Of a stretch of DNA of 64,000 nt, positions 21,193 through 31,244 are shown one piece after another. Source of the stretch: Trypanosoma brucei gambiense DAL972 (lineage: Eukaryota; Euglenozoa; Kinetoplastea; Trypanosomatida; Trypanosomatidae); contig NC_026743.1 in NCBI RefSeq assembly GCF_000210295.1, positions 558,001-622,000 on the forward strand, read 5' to 3'. The translations under genes and the position numbers were made by a program. A model generated the notes under the pieces. It saw only the letters and a list, made by a program, of their open reading frames with translations, did not search any database and was not told the origin of the DNA. Position 1 is the first letter of the stretch; each line of letters begins with the position of its first letter.

Positions 21193-22254
21193 CTACAGGA
21201 GCGTCCGTTCCTGCGGAAAGAGTCCCTCCAGTGAAAAACGCTGCATCAGATTGATGGGTTTGGATGCACTCAGGTGTGGAACTTGTGTGAACCCCCTAGA
21301 CTTCAGCATCTCACGGGTATGCACAAGTAGATCCAAAAATGTGAGCGGCTCCTCTCTCATCATCATCGCAGTGAGACAGAAGGTGGCAGCACCACCGGAA
21401 TCTTTCCCACTTTCATAAAAATCTTGGGTATTGTCAACGCCCAACGCTGCTTCATCATCAGCACAGGCAGATATCATTAGAACATCCGCCTGAACATCGT
21501 TATCTTCACGAACCCGCTTCATGCCACATGAACCACTTCCGTCCTTAGAGCTGTCACAGACATACGCGTACGGCAAGTCAAGCATAGAACCGGAGTGCGA
21601 GCAGTCGAACACAGCTGTGAGTCGTACCCCCTTCGGCAATTGCGAAACCAATATCTCATGGATTTCGTTATCGACAATACATCCATTTTCCACGTAATCC
21701 ATCGGAACAATACATTGGTCGTACTCTTCACAATCGTCGTCTCTTGCGTTAGCACGCGTACCGTGACCCGAGTAGTGAAAGAATAGAACGTCATTAGGTT
21801 GCGCATCTTGGGCGAGCCAAGCCAAATACCGCAAAATATTGGCCCGCGTCGGCTCACCAGTACGACCTGGAACGTCTTCTTCATCAGCAAGGATGACTAC
21901 CTCAGTTAGGGGAAAGTTCCTCTTCTGAAGTGCTCCGATCATCATCATAATGTCATTGCAACAACCAGAGAGCTGTGCCTCTGTGTTGCCATAGTTTACT
22001 CCAATAAAGAGGCCACGGACAGCTCCCTTTGGCTGACATGAAATCTTCCACGGCTGAAAACCTTTAGATTCCTTAGCTTCCGTAAGTGTTGCCTCCATAT
22101 CAACTTCTTTTGGCCGCTGTTGTCTCCCAAGATATTTCACAATATAGGGAACGGCGTTCTTAAAATAATTAATAGCAAAACTTATTAAATCGATGTGACC
22201 TTCAGCCACCGTTTCCGCACCCACTTTCAATGCAGTACTGACGCAGCCTCCCAT
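21193..22254 (-). CDS. MCA4: Metacaspase 4 (MCA4), catalytic Cys replaced by Ser
   Basis: The start is placed at ATG 22254, giving 353 residues beginning MGGCVSTALK; an open extension of 24 codons upstream looks like 5' UTR. The MGGC start fits N-myristoylation and palmitoylation, known for T. brucei MCA4, which sits on the flagellar membrane. The caspase-like fold is clear: RGLFIGVNYG, then FFHYSGHGT with the catalytic His. The Cys motif, normally DSCHSG, reads DCSHSG, with Ser at residue 219 in the nucleophile position. This matches published MCA4, a pseudopeptidase processed by MCA3 and linked to virulence. A shifted Cys at 218 is present, but is not the usual nucleophile. It is the first gene of the minus block leaving the divergent region. 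Confidence 0.95.
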   Translation of the reverse strand: MGGCVSTALKVGAETVAEGHIDLISFAINYFKNAVPYIVKYLGRQQRPKEVDMEATLTEAKESKGFQPWKISCQPKGAVRGLFIGVNYGNTEAQLSGCCNDIMMMIGALQKRNFPLTEVVILADEEDVPGRTGEPTRANILRYLAWLAQDAQPNDVLFFHYSGHGTRANARDDDCEEYDQCIVPMDYVENGCIVDNEIHEILVSQLPKGVRLTAVFDCSHSGSMLDLPYAYVCDSSKDGSGSCGMKRVREDNDVQADVLMISACADDEAALGVDNTQDFYESGKDSGGAATFCLTAMMMREEPLTFLDLLVHTREMLKSRGFTQVPHLSASKPINLMQRFSLEGLFPQERTLL

Positions 22255-25200
22255 GTTTTCAGGAATTCGCAAAAAATATAGATATATATCCTTTCTTTCA
22301 GAAAAAGAAAGCAAAGAGACGTACACTTGGCAAAAAGGACGTAGCGTTAATCAGATTCGACATGTAGATGTAAAACAAACTCAAAAGCAGAGAACAGACA
22401 ACAACAAATTATGAATGTAAACACGAACAGGAAAAAAAAAATAGTCGTAACACGTGAGTGCAACACTAATGTCGCTCTTCAAACGATCATTTCCAAACAA
22501 AGTCTCAGCAACATCCAACGCACCGACTTTGTAAAAATATATGGTAAACACAGTATCCGCAACACACAGCATTATTGTTTTCTTTTTTTGAGAAATTAAC
22601 AACAAGCCACTCCACTGAAAGCTGGACACAGCGCCCGGTGAATCCCTTGATTGATAGACACCATAGCAGTCTGGCGCCTTCTTGTGTTCCAAAGCCTCTT
22701 TCTATCATTTAGCAACCGTATTCATTCACCACACCTAGGAGCAACGTCGCACACATCAAGAAAGAATGAGCGTTACGCCCCTTATTTATATTTTTATCGA
22801 AATATAAAGAAATAAGATAAAAAACATATGCCCAGCACAGTGGGGATCATAATCTGAGCTAACCTTCAACGTGGCTTTTGGATGGACGAAAACAGAATTT
22901 CGCCTCTTAACAGAAATTAAGAAAACAAAAGGTGCCACAATAGACTCGGCCTTGCCCTCACCGTAAAGTATTTGCACAGAATCAGTATAATTTTAACCTG
23001 CACACCGCACAAGAGACTCTTGAATCAACAAAGACCACCCGTTATGTCTATAAGAATAAATGATAAAGACCCTTACAATTTTGTTTACCACAACTATCTT
23101 TTTTTTTTGGCGTCGATCGGTCCTTTCACAAGCCTTTTTGTTCCTGAGAAAGAGGGGAAGAGTTTAACGTAGAGGAATAAAGGGTTTCCACAAATGTTGT
23201 ATCCTATTTAAAGAGAAAAAGAATTCGGCAGCCCATATCTATTTTAAAATAAATTAATCACAGTCTACGGCCATAGTGGCTATATGGGCAGTCCCCATCA
23301 GTTTTCCCCCAAAAAAGGTAACAAAGATAAAAAGAGTCATATTATTTACTCGCAAACGGTTTGTGATTTACTGTTACTTAGCGTAAAAACAGGTGTTAAC
23401 GAGGAACATTTAAAAAAACACACGCACTTACGCACGTTGTTCTCATGCCTACAAAGAAGCACAGTAGGTTTGTATCGTTACAACAGAAAAAATTGGTTCC
23501 CACATCAGATGTTTATAAGGTGAGGTACAACCGACAAAATTAGTCCTACGATCACTCCCAAATAACTTTCACTCCTTCTCAATAGTGTAAACGCGTGGAT
23601 TTGCTTAGGACATCATCAAAAGTAATGGTACACCAGGGAAAGCAATCGGTATTAAAGATTGATTTGATATTCCGTAACGAACTTTTTTGCATGCACTTAC
23701 CCAAACATCGCTGGGCCTGTACTCCAGAGCCTTATGAATTACTTTCGTCATCATTTCTCATAGTTGATGAGCCAAAGTGTGTCCACCTCATTGAAGCTCC
23801 CCTGAAACAGCTGCTAATAAAATTCGACAAAAGCGTTCTTTTACGACACCGTTTACTCCTAAATATGGGAACAATAATCGTTTTGAGGTATATGTATATT
23901 AGCGGTATCAAATCTAGAGAATACCGAAAAGAACATGTACTTGCTATCAAAACCGATTTCTTCAGCAGGGGATACACTTGTTCTCTTTTTTAGTAATAAT
24001 TTTATGAAAGTGACAACGTAAAGTCGTATCCGCGGCGATTTGGGTATATCATAAGTTTCAACTGCGCAACTTTATTTCCATGTTCTTCTAAAAGAAAAAA
24101 ACAGCATCACCAATAATTATAACTTATAAGAGATTTTTTTTCCAAAAAAAATCTGCACGGGAAACGTCACTCATTTTTTTTTTTACGCATGCTGTTACTA
24201 AGCAATCTCACCTTGACTTCACTCTGACCCTGTGAATCGTACTCACCTCCTATTTGTACTTCAAAGTAAGAGCAAATTAATTCTTCTTTACGGCGCCATA
24301 CAGTTCCTCTACGTGAGCGGAGTTAAACTCCGCTTCCAAAACACGCCGAGTGATAGGTCCATTACGGCACTCAAGAGAAGGGTTGGGTTACATTTCTTTC
24401 CACATTTGCTCTTACACAACTTCTGCTTTCCAACAAGACGATCCGTATACATACCATCCATTTAACTGCCTGCGACGGCTATGCGGCTTTGTTTTTTGGT
24501 CGCATGAACTTTCTGGACGGTTCAGAATACTTTCCTCAACAGTTCCCCCTTATCGTTTACAACCAACATATATTTTTTTAAAAAGGTAATCTCCACTATT
24601 GACACAAACGCGGTCGCCGGAAGGGAAGGGATAATGGCAGGTGGAGGAACCATACACCTACCCGCTACATCCCTCCCTAACGACTCCACCCTTTTTGATG
24701 CTGTGTGGGTGAGCCGAACACCGTTCCATCCTCCATTCAGGTAACAAATCTTCCTCACAGCCCAGGGTACCACCTTTCAAAAACAAAATTTGTTCGCCAC
24801 ACATACAAAATAAAAGAGACGTACCTTCGGGATAACGCAGCACACATCACCCAGCCTCAGAGGTTCAAACCCTTCTGCGTTTTTTTTAATCATGATACAA
24901 CACGACTCCCAAACTTTTGGGGCACTATTACGAGAAGCTCCCCCCTGCGAATACAGAGACCGCACGCCACTCCGGCTGTTGCCGTTCTCCTACTGTCCCC
25001 GCAGGGCCACCCCTCGGCAAGCACCTCAGGCACAAGGAAGACAAAACCAAGCACTGCAACGTTGTGCACCTGTTCTCTAACGTACCCAACGGTCCGACGA
25101 TATCCCTGCCCGCGTGATAGTCCCACTAAGCTTCCCTACAACCCTCTCCCCCTGCCGTCTCAACACCGCATCGCCTCCAATATGGGGAGGCTGCTCTGCA

Positions 25201-28200
25201 CGGCGGGTGGATCACTGCCTGACAACCCATGACACAGCCGCGTATCAATTTTCGCACGGGTGATGGAGAACTGGAATCCAGAGCGGTTCCCCACGTCTCA
25301 AGGGGGTGCGCGACCCGTAGCCAAAGGCAGAATAGAGAAATGGGGAACACCATGCCATTTTAAAGGAATCTCCTCCGGTGGTTCTTGGTGGGTTCTCCCG
25401 CTAACGCGGATCGCATCTGCTGCAGTTGAGGCCGTGCGCCCAGTGTGGAGCGGAGGGTTTTTTTTTGTAGTTTTGCCACCAGTTCCGTTCGGGATGTGCC
25501 CTCCCTCAGTCGAGAAGTCCGCTTGGGCACGGTCAGTTTTGTTTCCTGGGTTAGAGCTGTTGCGGTGTCAGAGGGTCATATTGGGATCGTCCGCTGCACG
25601 TCCCCTGCTATATTTATATGATGTGGCAAATTCTTCGGTACCACTGTGCTGCGCCACGTGTTTTCTGGAGCTACGATGCGGGTGAATCTGTTGTTTTACT
25701 AAGGGAACGGGTGCCGAGGATGATGTAATGTTACAGACCCGAAATTGAATGATCTGCTTGACCACCGAGAGTCCCCGCGCATCGGGCGCTATCCTACTTT
25801 TGGTTTCCCGAAGGGTTGTGGACGAGATCCCCTTCTCTATTTGTGTTGGAGGGTTTGTTCAGTAGGGACAACCGCCTTCTGTGGCCCAAGGTGAACCTGG
25901 GATCCCAGGCGCGACATGCTTTTCTTCTTTATTACTGTTGGTGCTCAGGTCATTTTCATGTGTGGTTACCGGTGTTGCGACCTGGTGACCTCATTCTTAA
26001 GTTGTAACGTTTTTGTTTGTGATGTTGAAGCACCTCCCTGTGCTGCCATCGTGCGTTGCAAAGGTAGATGCAGCTGTTGAACGTAAGTCCCACCTGTTTT
26101 TTTTTCCGTAAGCGTCGGAGTCCGTTCCCATGTCTACTACGTTTTTTTTTTTTGGCGAACAGAGTCGGGCATCGCATACATTGGGCTTTTTGTTCTTCGC
26201 TTATGTGTTGCGTTTCTTCTGCACAGGTACGGAAACGCGAAAATTGGCGATATGACGTGGAGCTGCCTGAGGGGATGGCAGGGCTCATTCATTCGTTTTG
26301 TAGAGGATATGGAAGAGAAAGCCTGGTCGGGGATACTTGTTGATCGGCATATGCATGTACACATGTTTCTTTTTTGAAGCTAAAGAAGGGGGAACCGATT
26401 GACTGAAATAAGGAGGAGTTGAAAGGTGGTATTGGTTGCGTTGGAATGTCATTACTATTTTTTTTTTTTGTGACATCACCACTGGCAAGTGAAGGTGTTG
26501 TACACTGCCGTTGTGATCAATGAACCTCTCGGCAACGTAATACTGTTTGAGAGAAAACTTTGCTTCCTGCAGAGATATACTTTTCATCACTGACAGGGTG
26601 AGTTTGGGCATCGCGTAGCGAAGGCGGTGGGAATCACCTTTTACTTCCCCCCTACTATATGTAGGTGCGTAGTGAAGGCTTGGCGGTTGGGTAGTTCTTG
26701 GACTGAAGGCGAATGCTTTTGTGCAGGGACAAGAGAGAAGGTGGAAAACAACAGAGAGGGAACATGGTGGACAACTGCAGTGCTTACACTTCCCGTCGCT
26801 TTATACACAGGTTGTTCTCCGTCTTCTTTTTTTGGGGGGTGGGGACGGGGAGGTGTATTAGGCAATACACGGTTGTGTTTTCGCGGGTGCACCTACTTAC
26901 TGATTGTCATGACCCCCTTACGGGGGTCCATACATATGCGCATGCGTCGAACAGTGAATTTCGTACGCAATTTCGTTTTTATTGAGCCCCCACCCCATTT
27001 AGTGGGGAACTGTACACGACCAGCAAATGCCTTTCCAACAACCGTTGGCTTTAGTTGGAGAGATAGAGGGAATGAAAATTACTTTCTCCATCAACTCATT
27101 AAACGGATTGTCTAATAGGCCACTATTTGCTGTTTAGGAATGTCTCTAAATTTATTAACTCTCCTTAATTTCTTTTTCGATGCTGGAGGGGAGTGAAATC
27201 TATTTAAATGTCTTCGATAGCTGAGCTCGTACCGTCGGTTGGTCCAGTACGCTCACTGTCAAAGAGGTAATGCGCCTATGGGGAATCTGGAGCTCGCTTC
27301 GGTTTCGTGTTGAGTTTCGTGAATCCACAGAACTATATGCTTTTACAAAGGGTTTAAAACCCCCATTTTTGCTGCATTTCTGATTAACCTCTATATTATT
27401 ACTGTTACGGCAACGTATAAGGTGCCTCTTTTTTTAATATAAAAATCGTACCTGGTCGTCAATGAGCGATCACCAAGTGGTATATATCACGATGATGCAG
27501 CTGTGGGGTGTACAGTTGGCTACTCCTTTTCGAAAAATATCAGTGCCCTTTAACTTAAAAGAAACGTAATGGTTGGAGCTTTGGGTGTGTAAAGTCTTTT
27601 TTGTGGGCTGCACGAAGCATGTTGAAAACAAACATTCAGTTTTTTTAAGTTGTGTTCACCGTTGCCATTGTAGCGCTTTTTCTGTAGTTGATTTAACCAC
27701 CCTTTGCCTCACACATTGTGCAACAGGTAATGAATTTTAGTAATCATACTGGTGCTACCACCCGTTAGTTTTTGAATTGGAGACAGAAGGGCTCTGTTAC
27801 TTTTTTTTCCTTTTGCTGCTTCTGCAGACGTAACTCCTCTAGCGGCACCCTAACAGAGGTGTGCTTTGCTGCTGAATAACTCGGAGTAATAGTTGTGAAA
27901 ACGCGGGACATTATTGGCCATGGGAACATCCTCCAGTGTGGTAACACGCTAATGTTTCTGATTTTATCCGAAGTTGTTGGACTATGGAATCGTTATTGTT
28001 GAGGGACTGAGTGCGTACTGCATAGTACTTTATCAGGTGCCACATGTAGGGCAGTCAATGTCACATTACACAAAGTCCTTTACTTGCCGTGATATTTTTG
28101 TTAACTTGCTATGTGTAACACAAAAATCAGTTCTAGTCACAGTTACTTTGGTGCTGGATACAGAGACGGTAAATTCTTATATTAGTACCCTATACGCCTC

Positions 28201-28681
28201 TGAACTTCGTTGAGTAATGGGGGTGGCCCGCTTTCACTTCCTTGAGATGCTGCAGGACATTTACTTCACTGATGTATTGTGGAGAAAAGTTGACGCGAGA
28301 TACTTCCAGTCTCTGGATTAAAGTTAATATTCACGTTTCAACGCACACGTTTTTTTCGTGCATATGCCCATGCAGGTTTCCCTTCTATTGGGTTATAATT
28401 GGCAATTCTTTCGGGTGGACGCTCTGTCGGTGCGTGTATGTTTTGCTGATTATGTTGTTAGAGCGTTGTAGTCGTGTATGCTGGTTTACGTTCGCGTTAC
28501 ATGTTGGTTTCACAGAGAAAAGTGGATTATGGGGTATACAACACCTGGCATTCTATTCATTTGCTTTGCCCACCTTCCAAGGTAACGTTGTTTTGTTGTT
28601 AGACCACCTTTTATAAACTGCACTGTTCTACACATTTCTCCCTGGATCATCTATTCCACAGGATATTCTTATAGGAGGCAC
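22255..28681. promoter_or_regulatory. Divergent strand-switch region, putative Pol II transcription start zone
   Basis: Minus-strand genes leave to the left and plus-strand genes to the right, which in T. brucei marks a polycistron start zone. The plus strand is A/C-rich on the left and becomes clearly G/T-rich to the right of about 25.2 kb, so each arm is G/T-rich on its own coding strand. GT-rich sequence with H2A.Z-type chromatin is known to promote transcription there. A G-rich run (GGGGGGTGGGGACGGGG, 26834-26850) and a perfect 7-bp hairpin (26911-26928) lie in the right half. Open frames within it lack family features, and no tRNA or other RNA gene was found. Confidence 0.65.
26911..26928. 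repeat. Short perfect hairpin GACCCCC-TTAC-GGGGGTC
   Basis: Seven base pairs with a four-base loop lie in the right half of the divergent region. No function is known to me; it may be chance. Confidence 0.5.
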
Positions 28682-30652
28682 ATGTTCCTCAGAAGTGATC
28701 AGCATCGCGGGGTAAGGGAACGAGTGGCAGGCGGTGCGAAGACCACTGGTCCCGAATGTCCAAAATTGTCCCCTGGTCGCAACGCTTTAGAGAACAATCA
28801 TGAATTTTCTGCTTTCGTTAACCGTATGAAAGCGATTAATTATTCCTTTGCTACAAAAAAGAAAAGGGGCACTGAAGTTGAGATAATCACCATCCCTAAC
28901 ATAGTTTGTGATGGTGAGGCTAGTGAGGAGGAACTGGCGGAACACTTTGAAGCGGAGTCGAGGTGGCTCGATTGCTGCTTGCGTGAATTTACGCATCGGA
29001 GAGGGAGGTATGGTTCGGTAAGTTTCCTTCTTGTGCGCATCATAATAGTTTTAACCTTCCTGCTCCCCGCACTGTGGTATTTTTGGCCGTTGTGGGAAGT
29101 ACTTATTGACGTAGAGTCAGAGTTGCATTATAGTATACTGGGAATACCTCAAGGATCTGATGCCAGAGCGATTAAAGGAGCTTACAGAGAGGCTGTGAGA
29201 CGTTGGCACCCTGATCGGAACCCCAACTGCGACTCATGCCGTGTACATATGATGAAGATTCAGCATGCACACGATGTTTTACTCGCTAAAGGGAGCGAAA
29301 GATACGAGTTGGTTGATAGGTACGGGGAGGAACTTGCCCAACTTCGCTCGTTGGTCTTTTTCCGCCTGTACAATATTGCTTTTTACGCAGCGCAAGATAT
29401 ATACTACTTAATACAAGCTTTCAATGGTGATGCTCACATAAATGGAAGTAAGGAGTTTTCATGGTTCCTTCAGGTGATGTGTCGGACGTTGACAATGGGG
29501 GTATTTACCGTCTATGATACCTTATTCATATCCGGTTTTCGCGTCATTGTATTACTCCAAGTTCTTTTTTACTGTGTATCATGTGCCAAATCGTCCGCAG
29601 AAGAGTGGGAAATCATTGGCATGGTAAAGCGCTCTTATGTGGACCTTTACAGGGAAGCAATGTTTTTCGCAGGGGGGCCGCTTATTCTTCATTGTCTTCA
29701 GATGTATCAAAGTGGACGGATACTTTGCTGGGCCGATGCATTTGAGTTCTTTCTCCAGTTAGCTTTTGGAGTTATATACGTCCTGTCACATTTGTACCAC
29801 ATGACTCCAAATCTGTTGGACAACATTTTTATGAAAAAATGTTCGATACCCTTGGCGTACATCAAACTGCCTACCCGACGGTTGTCCTATTTAAACTTCA
29901 TTTGCACTGAATTTGGGCTACTGTTAGATGATCTGTTTGCGTTTTCGTGTAGGGTGCCGTCAGTTTATCGTTTGACTGTTATTGTTGTGCACACGGTTTT
30001 TCTATGCGAATTATTGTGGTTTCCATGGGAGCCACCTATTTTGTCCGTACCGGATCGGAAAGACAAAGGTAAAAACGTGCATCGTGAGGAGGAAGGGAAG
30101 CATACCGATATGGCCCCCCACCGTGAGGTAACGGGAGAACCACCGAGGGCAATCTCCTCAGAAGAAATGACTCTCCTTAAAGGTGTTGACAATGAGGCAG
30201 TGAACTGGTTTGACGTCGTGTCGACTAGGTTTGCGAAACAAATGCGTAGTGCCATTCATCGGTGCGCACAACAACGGCGTGCTTACATTAACTTTGATCT
30301 GGTTCCGACGGTCAACTCCCAGGAGGTCGCTTTTGTGGCCGTTACCCGAGAACATCCGCGTGCCCCTTCTAAGGTCGACGTACTCTTTCGTGTTAGGGAT
30401 GAGTTCGCAAATCGCATGCTTACCACTCTGAGACCTCCGTTGGAGCATATTCTCGGCGTTCGTTTAACAGATGCCACTCACTCTGAAATCGTTTCGAGGC
30501 ACGCACGCCTATGGGAAGAAAACAAGAGGAAGAATCCATCGGATACTTGGAGACGACGATGTACCGATTCGGAAGTGAAGGTGTCATTTGATTTGCCCAT
30601 GTTGTCTGCTACGGTAATCTCTACGATCGTTCTGTTATATCATTTCCTCTAG
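28682..30652 (+). CDS. Membrane J-domain protein with a CLPTM1-like C-terminal half
   Basis: The 656-residue protein has a membrane helix near residues 115-140 (VRIIIVLTFLLPALWYFWPL), then a J domain (about 145-213) with the HPD motif at about residue 176 (RRWHPDRNPNCDSC). J domains stimulate Hsp70 ATPase. Several membrane helices follow. The region around residues 370-450 (MTPNLLDN, then LLLDDLFAFSCRVPSVYRL) matches the signature of the neighbouring CLPTM1 protein (MTPQIFIN, then IIDDLFAFIVTMPLLHRL) in order and spacing, with membrane helices before it that also correspond. The C-terminal 190 residues are hydrophilic, ending in a hydrophobic segment (LSATVISTIVLLYHFL) that could be a tail anchor. 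It probably sits in the ER membrane. It is the first gene of the right-hand block. Confidence 0.85.
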   Translation: MFLRSDQHRGVRERVAGGAKTTGPECPKLSPGRNALENNHEFSAFVNRMKAINYSFATKKKRGTEVEIITIPNIVCDGEASEEELAEHFEAESRWLDCCLREFTHRRGRYGSVSFLLVRIIIVLTFLLPALWYFWPLWEVLIDVESELHYSILGIPQGSDARAIKGAYREAVRRWHPDRNPNCDSCRVHMMKIQHAHDVLLAKGSERYELVDRYGEELAQLRSLVFFRLYNIAFYAAQDIYYLIQAFNGDAHINGSKEFSWFLQVMCRTLTMGVFTVYDTLFISGFRVIVLLQVLFYCVSCAKSSAEEWEIIGMVKRSYVDLYREAMFFAGGPLILHCLQMYQSGRILCWADAFEFFLQLAFGVIYVLSHLYHMTPNLLDNIFMKKCSIPLAYIKLPTRRLSYLNFICTEFGLLLDDLFAFSCRVPSVYRLTVIVVHTVFLCELLWFPWEPPILSVPDRKDKGKNVHREEEGKHTDMAPHREVTGEPPRAISSEEMTLLKGVDNEAVNWFDVVSTRFAKQMRSAIHRCAQQRRAYINFDLVPTVNSQEVAFVAVTREHPRAPSKVDVLFRVRDEFANRMLTTLRPPLEHILGVRLTDATHSEIVSRHARLWEENKRKNPSDTWRRRCTDSEVKVSFDLPMLSATVISTIVLLYHFL

Positions 30653-31244
30653 ATGCACCTGAGGGGGTTGCAGAGAACGATAAGACTTTCCCGTTGCCCG
30701 GGGTCGTTTAGGGGGGAGGGGGACGGCGGTCGATCTACTTCCCCCTACCACTCGCAACAGTTTCTTTTTTGTCCCGGGGGAGTTGTCCCGAGTGCTCTGT
30801 CGTCTAGGTGTGTCAAAATATAATATAGGTGGCTCCTGAAATGAAACTATTCTCTTTCGCAGTCGCCAGAGATCGGAGTGGCAACCCTTCCCTCATACAC
30901 ATTTATGGGTGGCAGCAAAGTCACTTCGCTGACGAATTTTGTGTGATTGAGTGTCTTTTTGTATAGTGTAATTTATTTTTGGTAAAATTTCTGAACATCT
31001 CTGCAGAAGGGTGCTGATTTTTTTTTAAAGGGCGGAGACATTTTTCAAATAACTACACCCCTTTTTCTTGAAAGCAATGACTTTATCAGTAGTGTGCCCC
31101 TTTTGTTCTTTCCGGTTTCATTATATTCGAGTAAAAGTAGTAATAAATAACCATAATTATTCAACTTTACATTCTACCCTTCTGGAAGGTAACTACGTTA
31201 GGCACTGGTAGTAGAAAACACGATTTCTTGTCTGTCCATGAAGT
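30653..31244. other. Intergenic DNA
   Basis: A G-rich stretch (about 30700-30730) follows the stop. A short upstream ORF of ten codons starts at ATG 31238 and overlaps the CLPTM1 start out of frame. No other feature is seen. Confidence 0.5.

Noticed and set aside
22255..22326. 24-codon N-terminal extension of the metacaspase
   Set aside because: The MGGC acylation start and the 353-residue length known for MCA4 favour the inner ATG at 22254.
23595..23993. 132-codon open frame in the divergent region
   Set aside because: It starts with GTG, has no family features, and lies in the presumed transcription start zone; likely chance.
24861..24872. GGTTCAAACCC, matching a tRNA B box
   Set aside because: The T-arm stem mispairs and no A box or acceptor stem is found at the right distance on either strand.
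24705..25685. Open frames of 140-175 codons around the composition switch
   Set aside because: Overlapping frames open on both strands, no domain features, and no splice-like start; due to higher G+C content.
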